Notes: generated from the letters alone by a model not told the origin. A stretch of 64,000 nucleotides of DNA from Monodelphis domestica (GCF_027887165.1 NC_077235.1:9744884-9808883); one strand, 5' to 3'; shown: positions 1-10,964, counted from the first letter of the stretch. Translations and numbers: made by a program.

Positions 1-178
1 GTGCTCCCCAACTCCCCCATGGCTCCCTGGATCTCCAGTAGCTGCTCCAAGGTTCGCTCGATGTGACGATGCTGATCCACACAGCGGGCAGTCAATTTTT
101 CCCACAGCTCACTGGCCACAGTCGCTTGCTTCCATACAAAGCGGCTGAGGTTTTGAATTTTCTGCCTGGGGGAAGCAT
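1..178 (-). CDS. DRP2: DRP2 coding exon, spectrin-repeat region (cut by window edge)
   Basis: This exon is read on the minus strand and starts after the acceptor TTCCTTGGCAG; the preceding exon supplies the first base of its first codon. The translation begins DASPRQKIQNLSRFVWKQAT and continues through CVDQHRHIERTLEQLLEIQG to the window edge. It closely matches my memory of human DRP2 after the first spectrin-like repeat. DRP2 is a short dystrophin-family protein with spectrin repeats, WW, EF-hand-like, ZZ and coiled-coil regions. In Schwann cells it links periaxin to dystroglycan at the plasma membrane. The WW, EF and ZZ regions lie off the left edge. A second acceptor-like CAG lies 13 nt inside the exon, but using it would break the frame. 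Utrophin and dystrophin are paralogues, but the residues fit DRP2 best. Confidence 0.93.
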
Positions 179-1826
179 CTGCCAAGGAAGGCCAAAGTTG
201 CCAGCAAGAACCCCAGAAAGAGAGACAGATAAAGAAGGTGCCATGGCAGGGAGGAGCCAAAATAGGGAAGCTATCTCTCCTCATATCAGGGTATGGATCA
301 GTCAAAGCTATTTGGGGTGGCAGTGGGAGCTTCAAAATGGGATTTGGCTGTGGGAAAACTCCTGATGCAGGAGGAAGCCTCCAGCTTCCTGCACTCACTC
401 CCAAGCAGATGGGGCTAGGCCTAGAAGCAGCCCTTGGGAGGCTACTACTGGGGTCAACCCTGACCAGAGCTGTGCCCTTTCTCTCTGTCTGTCCCATTTC
501 TGTTATATTGAGGGAACAAAATGCTGTGTGTGTGTACCCACAAATGTTTCAAAATCTCCTACTGAGCTGGCAGCAACTAGAGATGGTGGTTAGCCTCTAA
601 GGACTTCCACAAGGGCTAGACGTCACCCTGCACCTTGATTCTAAGAGACCTGGGAGCAAAGATTATCTCAGGCCAACCATCTGTCAGGGCCCTTCCCTAA
701 TTGGACCACACTACTGGGGGCCAGGCCTCTGAGGACCAGGGGAGAAGTCAGAAGTCATCAGGATCATCCCAAAGGGCCCGAGGCAAGGTGCTGTTCTGTG
801 CAGTTTTTGAAAAAAAAACCTGTTTATTCCCTCCTTCATTTCTGTTTGAAAACCGTCATGCTTTTAAAGCTGGCCTTTGAGTGCCCCATGACATGTAATA
901 TCACAACGGGCCTTTCCAAGGACATTGGATTTATCATCACAGCAGCAAGGCAGTATGGGATGGACATGAGCTCTCTCTTGAGAGCTGGCCTCATAGCCAG
1001 TCTCACCTTGGACACGTGCTAGCTACGGGATCCTGAGCAAGACCCTTCACTTTCTCAGGGCCCCCAGACAATTCTAGAACCTGTACTGGTATAAGGGGTT
1101 TCCTCACCCAGGAGTTGGCCATACCAAAGAAATCACAGAGCCAGTCCTTTCCCTGCACTTCCAAGGAGACACTGAAGCCTGGAAGTAACTCATTCATTCA
1201 TTTAACCAACACTAAGAGGCTGGGACAGGCACTGGAGGAAGCCTGAAGAGAAATGAGGCATAACCTGCACACCCCACCCCAAGCTTAGAATGTGTGTGTG
1301 TGTGAGAACATGTGCACAGATAAATGTCATCCAAATTAGAAGAGGACCCAGACATAACAAAGGGGTGGGCTGTGGAGTTGGGACACTAACTGGTTTGAAG
1401 CCCTATTTCCTGGCAATGAAAGCATGGGTACATTGGTCATTTGCCCTCTGGATTCCCAGGGCAACACTCTAAGACTAGGGATTATAACCTAGCTATGCAG
1501 CTACCCTGGTGGGAGGCATTTCTACACTGGGAGTTCTCTCTACACCAGTGAAATCACAGGTCCCAACCAAAAGGAAAAAGAAGTATATAATTACACAAAA
1601 GTGCTTTGAAATCCAATGAGAGAGCAAACACTTCCACAACATGGAGAGACTGTTTCCACATCTTCCTGTTCTTGGGGTGGGGGGGTCTCTTGCACTCCCC
1701 AGTCTTGAATCTCCCCATCTAAGATCTTTCCCCCTAGGACAGCTGACATTGGCATCAGTTTTGAGAAGGCAGGGGAGGGAAGCAAAAGGAAATGCTAAGC
1801 AGGTGGAAGAAAGGAAGGCCACCCAC
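179..1826 (-). other. DRP2: DRP2 intron
   Basis: This intron separates two exons that join in phase. It contains a short TG run at 1291-1304 and weak SINE relics. The clearest relic is around 1010-1140, where a 'cctgagcaagacccttcactttctcag' type tRNA-SINE core is recognisable, with a similar tail near 1500-1560. No other exon was found; a supposed 13-nt microexon was resolved by moving the acceptor of the next exon to position 178. Confidence 0.7.
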
Positions 1827-1947
1827 CTTTGTTCTCACAGTGGGGTTCTTCTAGTTCTTCAAACGGGTGCTGGGAGAGGAAGGCCTGAGCTGACTCGAGT
1901 ACTGAGTAGATATAGGGGCCCCGGGACTTGACCTCTTCCATAAAAGC
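1827..1947 (-). CDS. DRP2: DRP2 coding exon
   Basis: This 121-bp exon follows the acceptor CTTTACAG and ends at the donor AAAG|GTGGGT. The translation is AFMEEVKSRGPYIYSVLESA followed by QAFLSQHPFEELEEPHCENK. It encodes part of the spectrin-like region and matches DRP2 almost residue for residue; the acidic tail after EELEEPH is the variable part. It enters in phase 0 from the 2535-2691 exon, which gives KETHS|AFMEE. It leaves with one base that completes an Asp codon with the next exon. Confidence 0.94.
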
Positions 1948-2534
1948 CTGTAAAGGATAGGAAGAGTGAGAGTCCCCAGGGCTCCCAAAGGCCTGGCTCC
2001 TCTAGATCCATGGGGCTACGAAGGCCATGTTTAAGCTGGGACTCTGGTGCTCCTTGCTCTGAAGGTTTCTGATGAGTGGTAGTGAAGTGGCATTATCAGG
2101 CCACATACAAAGTGAGCAACATTGTTTAGTTGGCTTTGGGATCTTCTTTCTTCCTGTAACAAACAAGGGCATTTGTAGAACTCAAAAAGAGAGTAGGTAG
2201 GAAAGGCTGAAGGAACTGTGGCCTTTTGAGATGGAGAGGGGCAACCCAGAAGGCCTTTGAGAGTTGCCTTCAAACATTTGAAAGACTGTCTCTGGAAAAG
2301 GGACCAGGCTTGTTCTGCTTGGCCTCGAAGGGCCAAGCTAGACACAGGAATGTGGATTTCAGCTCGATAGGAAGGACTCCCTAGCAATCAGAGCTGCCCA
2401 GAAGTGGAAGGAAGCAGAGGTCTCCGAGCAGAGATTGGCTGTTCTTGAGGAGATTGCATCAGGTGGCAGGAGGAGGCTGGCCTAGTGGTCCTCCCATGGC
2501 CTTTGGACTCAAAGGCTCTGGAATGTTGACCTAC
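1948..2534 (-). other. DRP2: DRP2 intron
   Basis: A short intron of 587 bp with GT and AG at its ends, in transcript orientation (donor GTAGGT at 2534, acceptor CTTTACAG at 1948). I see no repeat or gene inside it. Confidence 0.8.
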
Positions 2535-2691
2535 CGAGTGAGTCTCCTTTTCCTTCTGTACCAGAGCCACGGCCCCCTGGAGTGGCAGCTGAGCAGACAG
2601 CTCCTCATCTTTCTGACTGAGCCAGTCGATGATTTCTTGAAGAGGGGGCTGCAGCTTCCCACTGGGATCAGAGAAGGCCTCAAGTCGAGCC
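2535..2691 (-). CDS. DRP2: DRP2 coding exon, start of spectrin repeat 1
   Basis: This 157-bp exon lies between the acceptor TGCCTGCAG and the donor CACTCG|GTAGGT. The translation is RARLEAFSDPSGKLQPPLQE, then IIDWLSQKDEELSAQLPLQG, then AVALVQKEKETHS. The helix with the WLSQKDEELSAQLPLQG motif is diagnostic of the dystrophin/utrophin/DRP2 spectrin-repeat family, and the surrounding residues identify DRP2. The first G completes an Arg codon begun in the 3806-3951 exon; the exon ends in phase 0. The reading frame is intact with no stops, so nothing suggests a pseudogene. Confidence 0.95.
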
Positions 2692-3805
2692 CTGCAGGCA
2701 GTAGACCAGAAGGACTGTGAATGGCCAATAATTCACTTACCTGGTGGCTCCTTCCACTAATTCATCTGGATTACCTTGGCCTGAGGTGCTACCGGGGTGT
2801 CCTGTCTCTGAGGAAGGAAACCGGAGCCAAGCTACAACTAGGCCTAAGTTAAAGGAAGTCTATCTAGATAAGGGAAAACTTCCAATAGCATGGCCTAGGG
2901 AAGAGAGACATGGCTTTGTGTACTTGGAGTTGTCTCATCTCCAGCGTAGGCTGGCAGTGTGACCTCTTAGCACCCTGGGCCACTCCCCAAGACTAGAAGT
3001 TGCAGAGCAGGTGGTCTGCCTTGGGAGAGGGATTTTCTTAATGGTGGTGGGGGGTCCCCTATACCAGTGATATCCCAAGTCTAGTCTGGGGCCTATCCTT
3101 TCCTCATGATCAATTACTCAAAAGTGGAATGGGTGTCCATAGCAAAGAGGGAGTTCTCCAAGCAGGCCAGGCCAGGAAAGCTGTGTCAAGTTTGCCCTCA
3201 GAAAAGAGACAGGGATAGGACAGCTCCAGTGCGGGACTAGAAGGTGATACTTTAGCCAGATCAGCTGCGCTGATGGGAGGAACCTCAGCCTGATAAAAAG
3301 CTAGAAGCTGAGGGCATAGGCCTGCCAAACCCCCTTCAAACAGAGATCCAGAACTTGGGATCTGGCCAGTGGGGAGCAGCCCCAGGTCAGGGTGGGGAGA
3401 AAGGAAGCAAGGCACTGGCCTGGGTCAGCAAGAAAGAAAGCCAGGGAGACCCTGACAGAGAGAAGGTGAGGCAGAGGCAGGGGGCAGTCCTTTCTGCTGG
3501 GTGCAGATTCAACAATCCCATGAGGAGGAGGCACAGTGATCACCCCCACTTTATGGCAAATGAGGTAGCTTCACAGGATGAAATGAAGTGAGTACATCTG
3601 AGACCAAATCCAGGTCCCTTATTGCCCAGACTGATGGTCCTTCCACCAGACCAGAGATGGTTGGGAAAAGCAGTAATGGGAATGGAGAGAGAAATCGTTA
3701 GGGCAGAGGTAGCCCAAGGGCCCCTGGGAGTCAGAGGAATGGAAGGAAATAGGCCCTGAGCTAAAGCTTGGAGGTCTGGGGCCATGTCATGTCTGTTGGG
3801 CTTAC
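2692..3805 (-). other. DRP2: DRP2 intron
   Basis: A 1.1-kb intron. Around 3505-3655 there is a weak reverse-orientation MIR-like core ('cactttatggcaaatgaggtagcttcacaggatg'). Near 2960-3110 there is a diffuse SINE tail. No exon or conserved-looking block was recognised. Confidence 0.65.
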
Positions 3806-3951
3806 CGGAGGTTGTGGGACTTCTTTTTGATTTCGTTCCAACACAGATTCATGGCTGGAGCATTCAGGGGCCCGATGGCACCATTCAGGACTTGCTGCCT
3901 CAGACAGGTCAGCCCTGTGCCATCCTGGGAAGCTGCAGCTGTGGCTCTAAC
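3806..3951 (-). CDS. DRP2: DRP2 coding exon, N-terminal linker into spectrin repeat
   Basis: This 146-bp exon follows the acceptor GTGCCTCTGTCCAG and ends at CTCCG|GTAAG. The translation starts VRATAAASQDGTGLTC and ends APAMNLCWNEIKKKSHNL, plus two bases of an Arg codon. The second half matches DRP2 (MNLCWNEIKKKSHNLR is the lead-in to spectrin repeat 1). The first half is a poorly conserved linker that seems several residues shorter than the human one as I remember it. The AUG in MNLCWNE is known as a possible internal start for a shorter human isoform; here the full-length frame also continues into the upstream exon at 8554-8670 in phase 0. Confidence 0.93.
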
Positions 3952-5068
3952 CTGGACAGAGGCACAGATGCCAAGTTACACAGTGACTGAGGAGACACTG
4001 CTATGCCAAGGCTGTGGCCCATGAAGCCACAAATCTGGAGGAAGGGTGAAGCTTAGGGGTCTAGGAGCCTCAGTCAGGGAGTCCCAAGGTTTGAGGCAGA
4101 AGGGCACATCTTCTAGTCTATCTGCCTCACTTTATAAAGAGAGATGAACAAAAACCTAATGGCATGAGGGGTAAATACACAGAGGAGCCAAGAGTTCTGT
4201 TCCCTACCAGGATCTTAACCCTCTCTGGCAATCACCCACCACCAAGCCCATATTGTGCAGAAAAGCAATGCAGGGATGACACCTGGGATGGGGATTTCTT
4301 TTGCATAAGGAATTGTGGGCAAAGCAGCTCTCTCTTTCAATGCTGCCTGGTACCTGTTCTATGAGTTTGGGCCTCAGAGGGGACCAGGTTCTATACTGGA
4401 CGCAGGACTTGATTCCAGGGTTTGGCTAGATGTGCTGTAGGTGCCCAGGCTTAGGCTCCCCCAGGGAGCTCTGGAACAGCTTCCCCTCCTCTCCTCTTAC
4501 TCCCTCTGAACAGGACAGTACTGTAATAGCCATTCTCCTAGGCAGCATCTTTGTCCCCATCTCTGAGGCCCCTGAGACAGGGTGGCAACCAAAAAGGCCC
4601 AAACACTGGACTCAGCTAGGGAATCCTGAGGGTCCACACACCTCCTGAGCACTAGCAGGACCTCAAGAGTGGCCCAGAGAGCACCAGGGAAGGAAAGAGA
4701 ATTCAGTTGCAGTCTAGAAACCGTTTCCTATGCCCTCATCTTCCTCCCCCCCCCACATGAAGGGACCCTACCTGTGTTGGGAAGGGGCTCCTCAGTGGCC
4801 TTGGTCAGCAGCAGCAGCTCCATCGGCCTGGGCATTAATGTCCTCACCCTGCTTGCTGCCTGGGCACTGCCTGGCCAATTCCTGATAGAGCACTGGCCTC
4901 AATCAAGGGAGGTGGATTTGCTCTCAGCAAGCGGGTGGGCTGGTGGGCTGGGAGGCGGGAGCAGTCAGCCACTGTCACCCTGTTTACTGACCCCCCAGGA
5001 ATCTAGAGGGGGGCGGCTAGAGCAGGGCTTTCCCGGTGAATCATAGCTTTGTCCATGTGGAATTTCTG

Positions 5069-5077
5069 TTCTCTTTG

Positions 5078-5111
<34 letters not shown>

Positions 5112-5114
5112 CTG
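5069..5114. repeat. TCTC/TCTG microsatellite
   Basis: A pyrimidine-rich low-complexity run of TCTC and TCTG units, intronic in DRP2. No function is seen. Confidence 0.8.
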
Positions 5115-5369
5115 ACTCAGTCATCCTGGGAAGCCTGCTCCTTCTGCCCGGGGGTGGGGAGGGCAGGAGTGGGACACCAAGATTTCCAGTGCCCTGCAGT
5201 GAGTGACTAGCATGGCATAGCATGTCAGAGCTGAATGTTCTCTTTCCACAGGCTGGCCCTCTGGGGGAATGGGAGTGAAGGGTAGACGGTGCCCCCTGAC
5301 ACCAAATGGGGAGAGCTGCTGGCACTCAGGATGAACAATATCCACCAAGAAATGCCCCCGAATGGAATA

Positions 5370-5790
5370 AGCATGTCTATTGCACTCACTACGTGTCAGG
5401 CATTCTTATTTCATCCTTCCAACCTTGCAGGCTGGCACTGTCATCATTCCCATCATTTACCACTGAGGAAACTGGGGCAAACAGAAGTTAAGTGACTAGT
5501 GACCCAGGCTGGATTTGAACTCAGGTCTTTCTGCTTCCGAGCCTGACACTCTCTCTTATCCAATGCACACTAGCTCTAAGCTTGGGAAACAGTGCTCCCT
5601 ATAGCCAAAGTCACACTACTAGTAACAGGGCTGGCGTTGAGAGGATGCTCTCACATTGGTGAACATGTTCCACATATCCTCAGTTGAGTCTCCTAACAGC
5701 CCTGTAGGTGAGGACTATATTTATTCTCCTGTTTCACAGGGAAAACGAGGTTCAGAGAGCTCGCCTCTTTTGCTCTTATTATAAGCCTGC
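5370..5790 (-). repeat. Two old MIR-type SINEs, reverse orientation
   Basis: The first copy (about 5370-5580) shows the reverse complement of the MIR core: 'catttaccactgaggaaactggggc', 'gttaagtgactagtgaccc' and 'ggatttgaactcaggtctttctg'. The second (about 5585-5790) is more decayed, with 'cctgtttcacagggaaaacgaggttcagagagc'. Both are ancient tRNA-derived SINE relics; boundaries are approximate. Confidence 0.75.
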
Positions 5791-8384
5791 CTCTGTCATC
5801 ACCTGCCACCCGCCACCCACAGAGCCTAAGGGACAGAACCTTGGATTGCCCTGTCTCCGAAATGAAGTGTTTGCGTTGGGAGGGGGGTTTGGAGGGGGAA
5901 AAGACCAGAGCCTGGACAGCTGGAAGGTGACTTTTGTGGGCATACATGGAGCATCAGAGCAACAGGCAAGAGGCAAGGCTACACTCGGCAGCCATCAGGA
6001 TCTGGGAACAAAGAGGCCTCTGCTGGGCTTCTCCCTGGCCTGGCCCTCCAGCACCACCTTCTCTCCTCCTCCCAGCAGACCTGCCTGGGGAAAGGTTAAC
6101 ATTCCAGGCCTGGAGGCTTCCCCTCCCTACCACCTCCCAACGGAAAATACTTTGTTTTTGCCAAAAGAGTTGGTTTCCATTCCCGTCCTCAGCTGCTCCC
6201 ACAGAACCCTCTGCACATTGTTTTCATGCTCAGGCCCACCTACAGGAATAGCTGGCCCAGCTGCCTGGCCCTCCTGTGCTGGATACATCCCCTTCTTGCT
6301 GCCCCTCCCTTGCCCCTACTATGCTGAAGGCCCCCAAGTAGCAGGGCTGGGTGTCCTTGGACCTGGCTGCTCACCTTCAAGCTGCCCTTCTTTCTGTGTT
6401 CTCTTTGGCAGCCTGAGCCTTTCCTCCCATCACTCTAGAGCTGAGCTCTGCTCCCTACTTCCACCCCACAGCCATTCATTCCTTGGAGGCTCCTGGCTTG
6501 CCTCAGAGCTTGTGCGGAACAGGCAAGTGGCAGTTCTGTGCTGGTCACCCAGAGCCTAGGCACTGCCACTATTTTGCTGTGTGACCTTGATCAAGTTTCC
6601 CCCACTCTGGACTTTCCTTGATTTTCCACTCTTCAAAGTAAGGGGAAGCAAATTCCAGCTTCCAATGTCCTTTCCATGTCTGGCATTCTATCAAGCTAGA
6701 TCTGCCTTGGGCACAAAAAGCAGGGTATGGCAGAGGGAGAAGGTGCCAAGGGTGGGGCAGGGAGCTGAGCGATATCATCATCACTTACCAAATTTCCCTT
6801 AAACTCGGCTGCCTAGAAGGAGCACTGCCAACCTTTGGTAGAAGGCCAGTTCCCCTGCCCCCAGGTCCTCAGATTGCAAGGGGAATGTCTAAGGAGATAA
6901 CTGGACTAGGAAAGGCAAACCTTTGACTGGCCTCTAGTGTGGCCCACCTCCTCTCCTGCCCAGGGAACCACTTTCTCTGCTGAACATCTTAGCTTCCAAT
7001 TCTCCATCTCCATCTTTGGGAGACAGGCCAGAAGAAAACCGCTCTTCAGGCCTCTTGACCATCCTACCTTCTCCTTCCCCTTGTGTCCCTCCTGAGATGT
7101 CCCTGCTCTCCAGTGCCCATGTGTTGTGCCAGTTCCCTCCCTGGGTACCATATATATTTAGCTGCCACCCGCACAGTCCTTCTTGGTGAGTCATCACTGC
7201 AGAACCAGCTGTGGGCCCCTGGCTTCTAGACTCCCAAACATACCCCTCAACCCCAAGCTAAAGAATTGGACTGATTCTCTCCTTCATGGGGTTGGTGCCT
7301 CTCTCCTGCTTGGCTTTCCCAGTGTGTGTGGGGCCCAAGATTCCCAAGCTGTCTAAGGACACTCTTTCTTCCTCCACCCTTAGTAAACAGCCAATCAACC
7401 TGATTTTCCCAGGGCCCTGGATTCTACTTTCCTGGGCCAAGAGGAAGCAAACCCTAGGACTGGGTTCAGACTTTGAAGGGAGCCGAGGACAAGCAGATTC
7501 TTCCAGGCCTGAGGGCCCTAAGGAGTGGGGAGAAGATAGGTACAGCCTTCCCCAGGCAAGCCTTTGGCCACCCTTCCTTCCTGAGTATCCTATCATTAGA
7601 GATGGAGACCTTAAGACAGATGATGCTCCCTATAGAATGCTAGAATTAAACTGGGAGATAAAAGAGAAAGCAGTGGGAAAAGACCAATGGAAAGGAGAGA
7701 GGCCTGGGGGATGGGGTGTGGGGAGGGAGAATTAAGAAGGGATGTAGGAAAGAGCTGAAATATAGCCACACTTAAAACTCTTGAACTCAGGAGTGATCAC
7801 TCCTTATCCTTGGACAGCAGTGGGTAGGCATATGGCCTGCCCTTAAGAGTCAGGCATAGCAGAGGCATTCCCAGGCCAAGGGACCCTTCCCAGCTAAATT
7901 GGGCCCTTGGTTCTGGGGGTGGGATGCTCTGCTCACCTAGCCCTCTAAACTCCTCCCCCATGGTAGCAGGGAATGAAGAAAATCTACATGGCTTTGGCTA
8001 GAGGAAGGGCCATTCGGACAGATCCTCCAGGCCAAAAGCAGCATCCCTGGACATCAAAAAGACTGAGCACGTGCATAGGGAGCAATAGATACATATGGAC
8101 CCTTACTGCACACACACAAAGATGCCCTTTCCTGGACTAGCAGCATGCCCTGATTGCCTCCACCTGAAATCTACCACATCCATCAGACTGAGTGGTACCA
8201 TCAGGAAGATCAAATCTAATCACTGCATTTGGGGGCAGAGGGCCTGAGCTAGTTTTGTTCCTGTGTGATCCTGGGCCAGGCAATTGGCCCTTCTGGGCCA
8301 CTCACCTTTATTGGCCCAGATGGCTCTTCTATTTCTAAATCTCTATTATGCTCCTATATATGCTTTCCTTACTGATGATCAGAG

Positions 8385-8538
8385 ATGGCCTTACATAGTA
8401 GAAAAGGTTTAGAATCCAGGTGGCCTGGGTTCAAATCCTACTTCTTCTAACTTCCTGGGAAATGTTAGACTAGTTAATTTCCCTTCTTGAGACTCAGTTT
8501 GCTCCCTGGTAAATGAGGTCTTTGAGGTTCCATCAATG
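8385..8538 (+). repeat. MIR-type SINE abutting a DRP2 splice donor
   Basis: The tRNA-derived head and core are visible: 'ggcctgggttcaaatcctacttcttctaacttcctggga' followed by 'gactcagtttgctccctggtaaatgagg'. The right end lies about 15 bp from the splice donor at 8553 and is antisense to DRP2. A second, weaker copy precedes it at about 8230-8350. Confidence 0.6.
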
Positions 8539-8553
8539 TCCTTTGGCTCTTAC

Positions 8554-8670
8554 CTGAAGCTGTGGTCGGGTGGTATTGAGGCCGCCGTTGTGCTGGGATT
8601 GGTCGGCTGCCCGCCACTCATGACATCGTGGGAAGGTGTAGGGACATCCCTGCATGACCATGGATTGCAT
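8554..8670 (-). CDS. DRP2: DRP2 first coding exon with start codon
   Basis: This exon encodes the 39 N-terminal residues, MQSMVMQGCPYTFPRCHEWR then AADQSQHNGGLNTTRPQLQ, and ends in phase 0 at CTTCAG|GTAAGA. The first 24 positions match DRP2 strongly (MVMQGCPYT, PRCH.W, AADQ). The length of 39 codons equals the human segment as I recall it. The AUG at 8670 is preceded in frame by a TGA 15 nt upstream, so no longer N-terminus is possible in this exon. The context of the first AUG is weak; AUGs at codons 4 and 6 could also be used. The N-terminus has no visible domain or signal peptide, as expected for a cytoplasmic scaffold protein that sits upstream of the spectrin repeats. Confidence 0.93.
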
Positions 8671-8734
8671 CAGAACAGCAGCTCATGAGGGGGTGGTGGG
8701 TGGTGTGCAGGGTAGCGCAGAGGGACAAAAGCAC
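8671..8734 (-). other. DRP2: Probable 5'UTR part of DRP2 first coding exon
   Basis: The nearest good acceptor upstream of the start codon is GGTGCTTTCTCAG ending at 8735. The exon would therefore contribute 64 nt of 5' leader, including the in-frame TGA. The acceptor choice is an inference. Confidence 0.5.
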
Positions 8735-9129
8735 CTGAGAAAGCACCAGAGAGCACTTGCATTAGGTCCTGGCTCTGGAGCAGCTTCACCATCCAATGCT
8801 GACCTTTATCTCTCGGCCTGGCCTGCCCTGTGGAGGTGGCACAAGGAATAAAGAGAAAAAAGCGAAGGCTCAAAAGGGTGGGGGCCAACTTCTGGCATGA
8901 AATATGGTGACAACCGAATCAGTTTTCTGGCCAAGTCCAAGCTTATGGGGTCTATGAGGCAAAACATACTATAGAACTCCGAATGGCTGCCTCTCCTCCC
9001 CACCCTCTGCTCCATTCCACTGGATAAGGATCTCCCCACAATGAGGCTGAGATAATGACTCCACCCAACATGGAAGAGACCTTCCTTTCTCAATCAGATT
9101 TTGGTCTGCACCTACTGGGGGTACAGTGA

Positions 9130-9357
9130 CAAAGCAACAACAAGGGTAAGCATTTAGAGAGCACTTGGCCACCATCACAATCACCCTTGAAGGAAGATGC
9201 TATTATTATCTCCATTTGACAGATGAGGAAACTGAAGGTGGGGGAGGTTAAGTGACTTGCCCAAGGTGGCTTAGCTACTAAGTGTTTGAGGAGGAATCCA
9301 AACTCCAGTCTTGCTAACTCCAAGGCTAGCATTCTATGTATTGTGCTGCCTAGCTGC
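9130..9357 (-). repeat. MIR-type SINE, reverse
   Basis: Reverse complement of the SINE core is clear: 'atttgacagatgaggaaactgaaggt', 'ggttaagtgacttgcccaaggt', and the tRNA-like head end 'attgtgctgcctagctgc'. Confidence 0.8.
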
Positions 9358-9384
9358 CGAAGGCACCTTAAGTGCCTGAGTCAC

Positions 9385-9565
9385 AAGTGTTGCCAATAGA
9401 CTCAGGAGCCCTGGATGCAAGGTCTGGCTCTGCCAAAGACTACCTACTCATCTGAGACCTCAGGCAAGACATTTCACATCTCTTGGCCTCCGTTTCCTCA
9501 TCTATTAAATGAAGGTCTTGGACTTGATGATCTCTAAGGCAAGGATTCTATGAGCCAATGAACAT
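9385..9565 (+). repeat. MIR-type SINE, forward
   Basis: Shows 'ggtctggctctgcc', 'cctcaggcaagacatttcacatctcttggcctccgtttcctcatctatta' and the 'ggacttgatgatctctaaggc' tail of an ancient tRNA-derived SINE. Confidence 0.75.
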
Positions 9566-9899
9566 GCTGGCTGAACTGCTTTCCAAACTGTGTATGTGGA
9601 GGGACCAATGTCATTCTCCCAAAGCTAATGAACTTGTACTCTAAGGGGAGAGAACAGAGGAAGTGTGAGAAGTGGCTAGATGGACACCGCAAGGCCAATG
9701 AGTCTGAACCCACTTCCTGAAAACAAGTCTCATCTCAGCACACCCCGAAAGTGGCCATCCAGACTCTTCTGCTTGAAGACTTCCGGGGCAAGGCCAGGGC
9801 AAGGGAGCAGTGGTACTAAATTCCCATCAGCAAATTCAACTCCACTCTTGCCCTTGAGTAATCAGCTAGCCAGGCCGACCTAATCAAGTACAAGACATA

Positions 9900-10400
9900 C
9901 TGAACTAACCAACCTCGCTGCCATGGTAGTCAAGGGCATGTTGGTTTTAGTGGAACATTTGACACTCTTGTGTTATCCTTAAAGAAAAGATAGAGGGACA
10001 TGTGTTAGGCAACTGTACCATCAAATAGCTTTGCAACTGTTTGGCTAGCCCAAAGGGTAGTCATTCAATGCCCAATGACCAGCTTGGCAAGAGAGCTCAA
10101 GTAGAGCGTTCCAGGAATGACTCTCTAGGTGGCCCTGGCCTGTTTAACATTTTTATCAATGACTCAGACCAAGTTATAGATGTCTGCTTATCAGGTTCTC
10201 AAGTGATAAAGCTGGGAGAGATGAATAACAGTCAAGATATTGACAGACTGAACACTGGGCACAATCCAATTATATTTAATTCAACAGGGATACAAGTAAA
10301 GTGAACTTGGGTTTCAAACTAGCTTCACAAGTACAGGATGGAGAAGGGGTAGATAGAGAGCTCCTTGGAAAAGATTTGAGAGGTATGGTCCTGGAGAATT
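9900..10400 (+). mobile_element. CR1/L3 LINE fragment (reverse transcriptase end)
   Basis: Around 10125-10310 the translation carries GLFNIFINDSDQVIDV, the decayed remnant of the CR1/L3 motif 'gpxLFNIFINDLD', followed by a degraded region matching the part after the catalytic ADD block. The nucleotide sequence 'tgtttaacatttttatcaatgact' is typical of L3. The element is very old and has many lesions; ends are approximate. Confidence 0.65.
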
Positions 10401-10740
10401 TCATTTCAGCATTGATTAAAAGCCAACTCAACTCCAGGTACTATTCTAGAGGCCAGGGGTATAAAGGAAAAAAATGGAAATAGTCCCTGACCTCAAAGAG
10501 TTTGTAGCAGGGATTTATTGTTTAACAATCATCACTCCAAAAAAACGTATTCATGACATACTTTTAAATTTAAGCTGATTATTAACATTTTTCCATTACT
10601 TCCTTAAGTCTAGGAAACCAACAAAATTAAGTCCTGATTTATGGCTTTTGTTAAATTCAAAGGTGTATAAGTTCACACTAAAAATTTAACAATCAGCTTT
10701 CATGAGCAAGTTCAAGCTGGGTCCAGAACACATCCTATAG

Positions 10741-10964
10741 CAGGGTTGGTGAACCTTTTCCTAGTTCAAGTGCCCAGAGGGCAAATTCAGGCTGTCTATG
10801 AGCCCCTGCCTTACCAGAGAGAGTTGAGGGAGAAAGTGCTTGCTTTGGACTTCTGGACAGAGGGGTGGGGATGCAAAAAATGTCCTCTGGTGCTGGGAAG
10901 AGGGGGAACGGAGTGGCTCCCAGAATGCCGGCTCTGCACATGTACCACATCTTCACCAACAAGG
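10741..10964. mobile_element. Short non-autonomous hAT-type transposon with perfect 8-bp TSD
   Basis: The ends are imperfect inverted repeats: left CAGGGTTGGTGAACC, right end reading inward CCTTGTTGGTGAAG. They share the nine bases GTTGGTGAA. The element is flanked on both sides by TCCTATAG (10733-10740 and 10965-10972), an exact 8-bp duplication as made by hAT transposases. At 224 bp it has no transposase frame. It resembles the marsupial Charlie-like families with a 'CAGGGATGGTGAACC' end. Confidence 0.8.

Larger units (their letters stand above)
3952..8553 (-). other. DRP2: DRP2 intron, GC-rich, with MIR relics
   Basis: This 4.6-kb intron lies between the first and second coding exons. It is unusually rich in G and C for the window and nearly free of young repeats. 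It holds a TCTC microsatellite near 5070-5114, MIR copies at 5370-5790, and MIR-type SINEs at about 8230-8540. A plus-strand open frame of 283 codons (5708-6559) begins inside a MIR and looks fortuitous. A TATA-like run (ATATATATTTA) at about 7149 is not tied to any visible gene. Confidence 0.65.

Noticed and set aside
166..1826. A 13-nt microexon of DRP2 needed to restore the frame
   Set aside because: The need vanished once the acceptor of the left exon was placed at 179/178 (GGCAG|ATGCTTCC) instead of after the next CAG.
1..2700. Assignment of the spectrin-repeat exons to utrophin or MACF1
   Set aside because: The N-terminal exon (MVMQGCPYT...PRCH.W) and MNLCWNEIKKKSHNL are DRP2-specific, and the CENPI neighbour supports Xq22 synteny.
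4771..4870. Minus-strand segment ending CCAACACAG|GTAGG, at first taken for the DRP2 N-terminal exon
   Set aside because: Its frame has a TGA close to the donor and no usable start codon. The true exon with MQSMVMQGCPYT was then found at 8554-8670 and joins in phase.
5708..6559. Plus-strand open frame of 283 codons
   Set aside because: It begins inside a MIR, is biased to Pro/Ser/Leu in GC-rich intronic DNA, has no known domain, and lies antisense within a DRP2 intron.
7145..7165. TATA-like ATATATATTTAG on the plus strand
   Set aside because: No exon or CpG-rich start follows; AT runs of this size are common.
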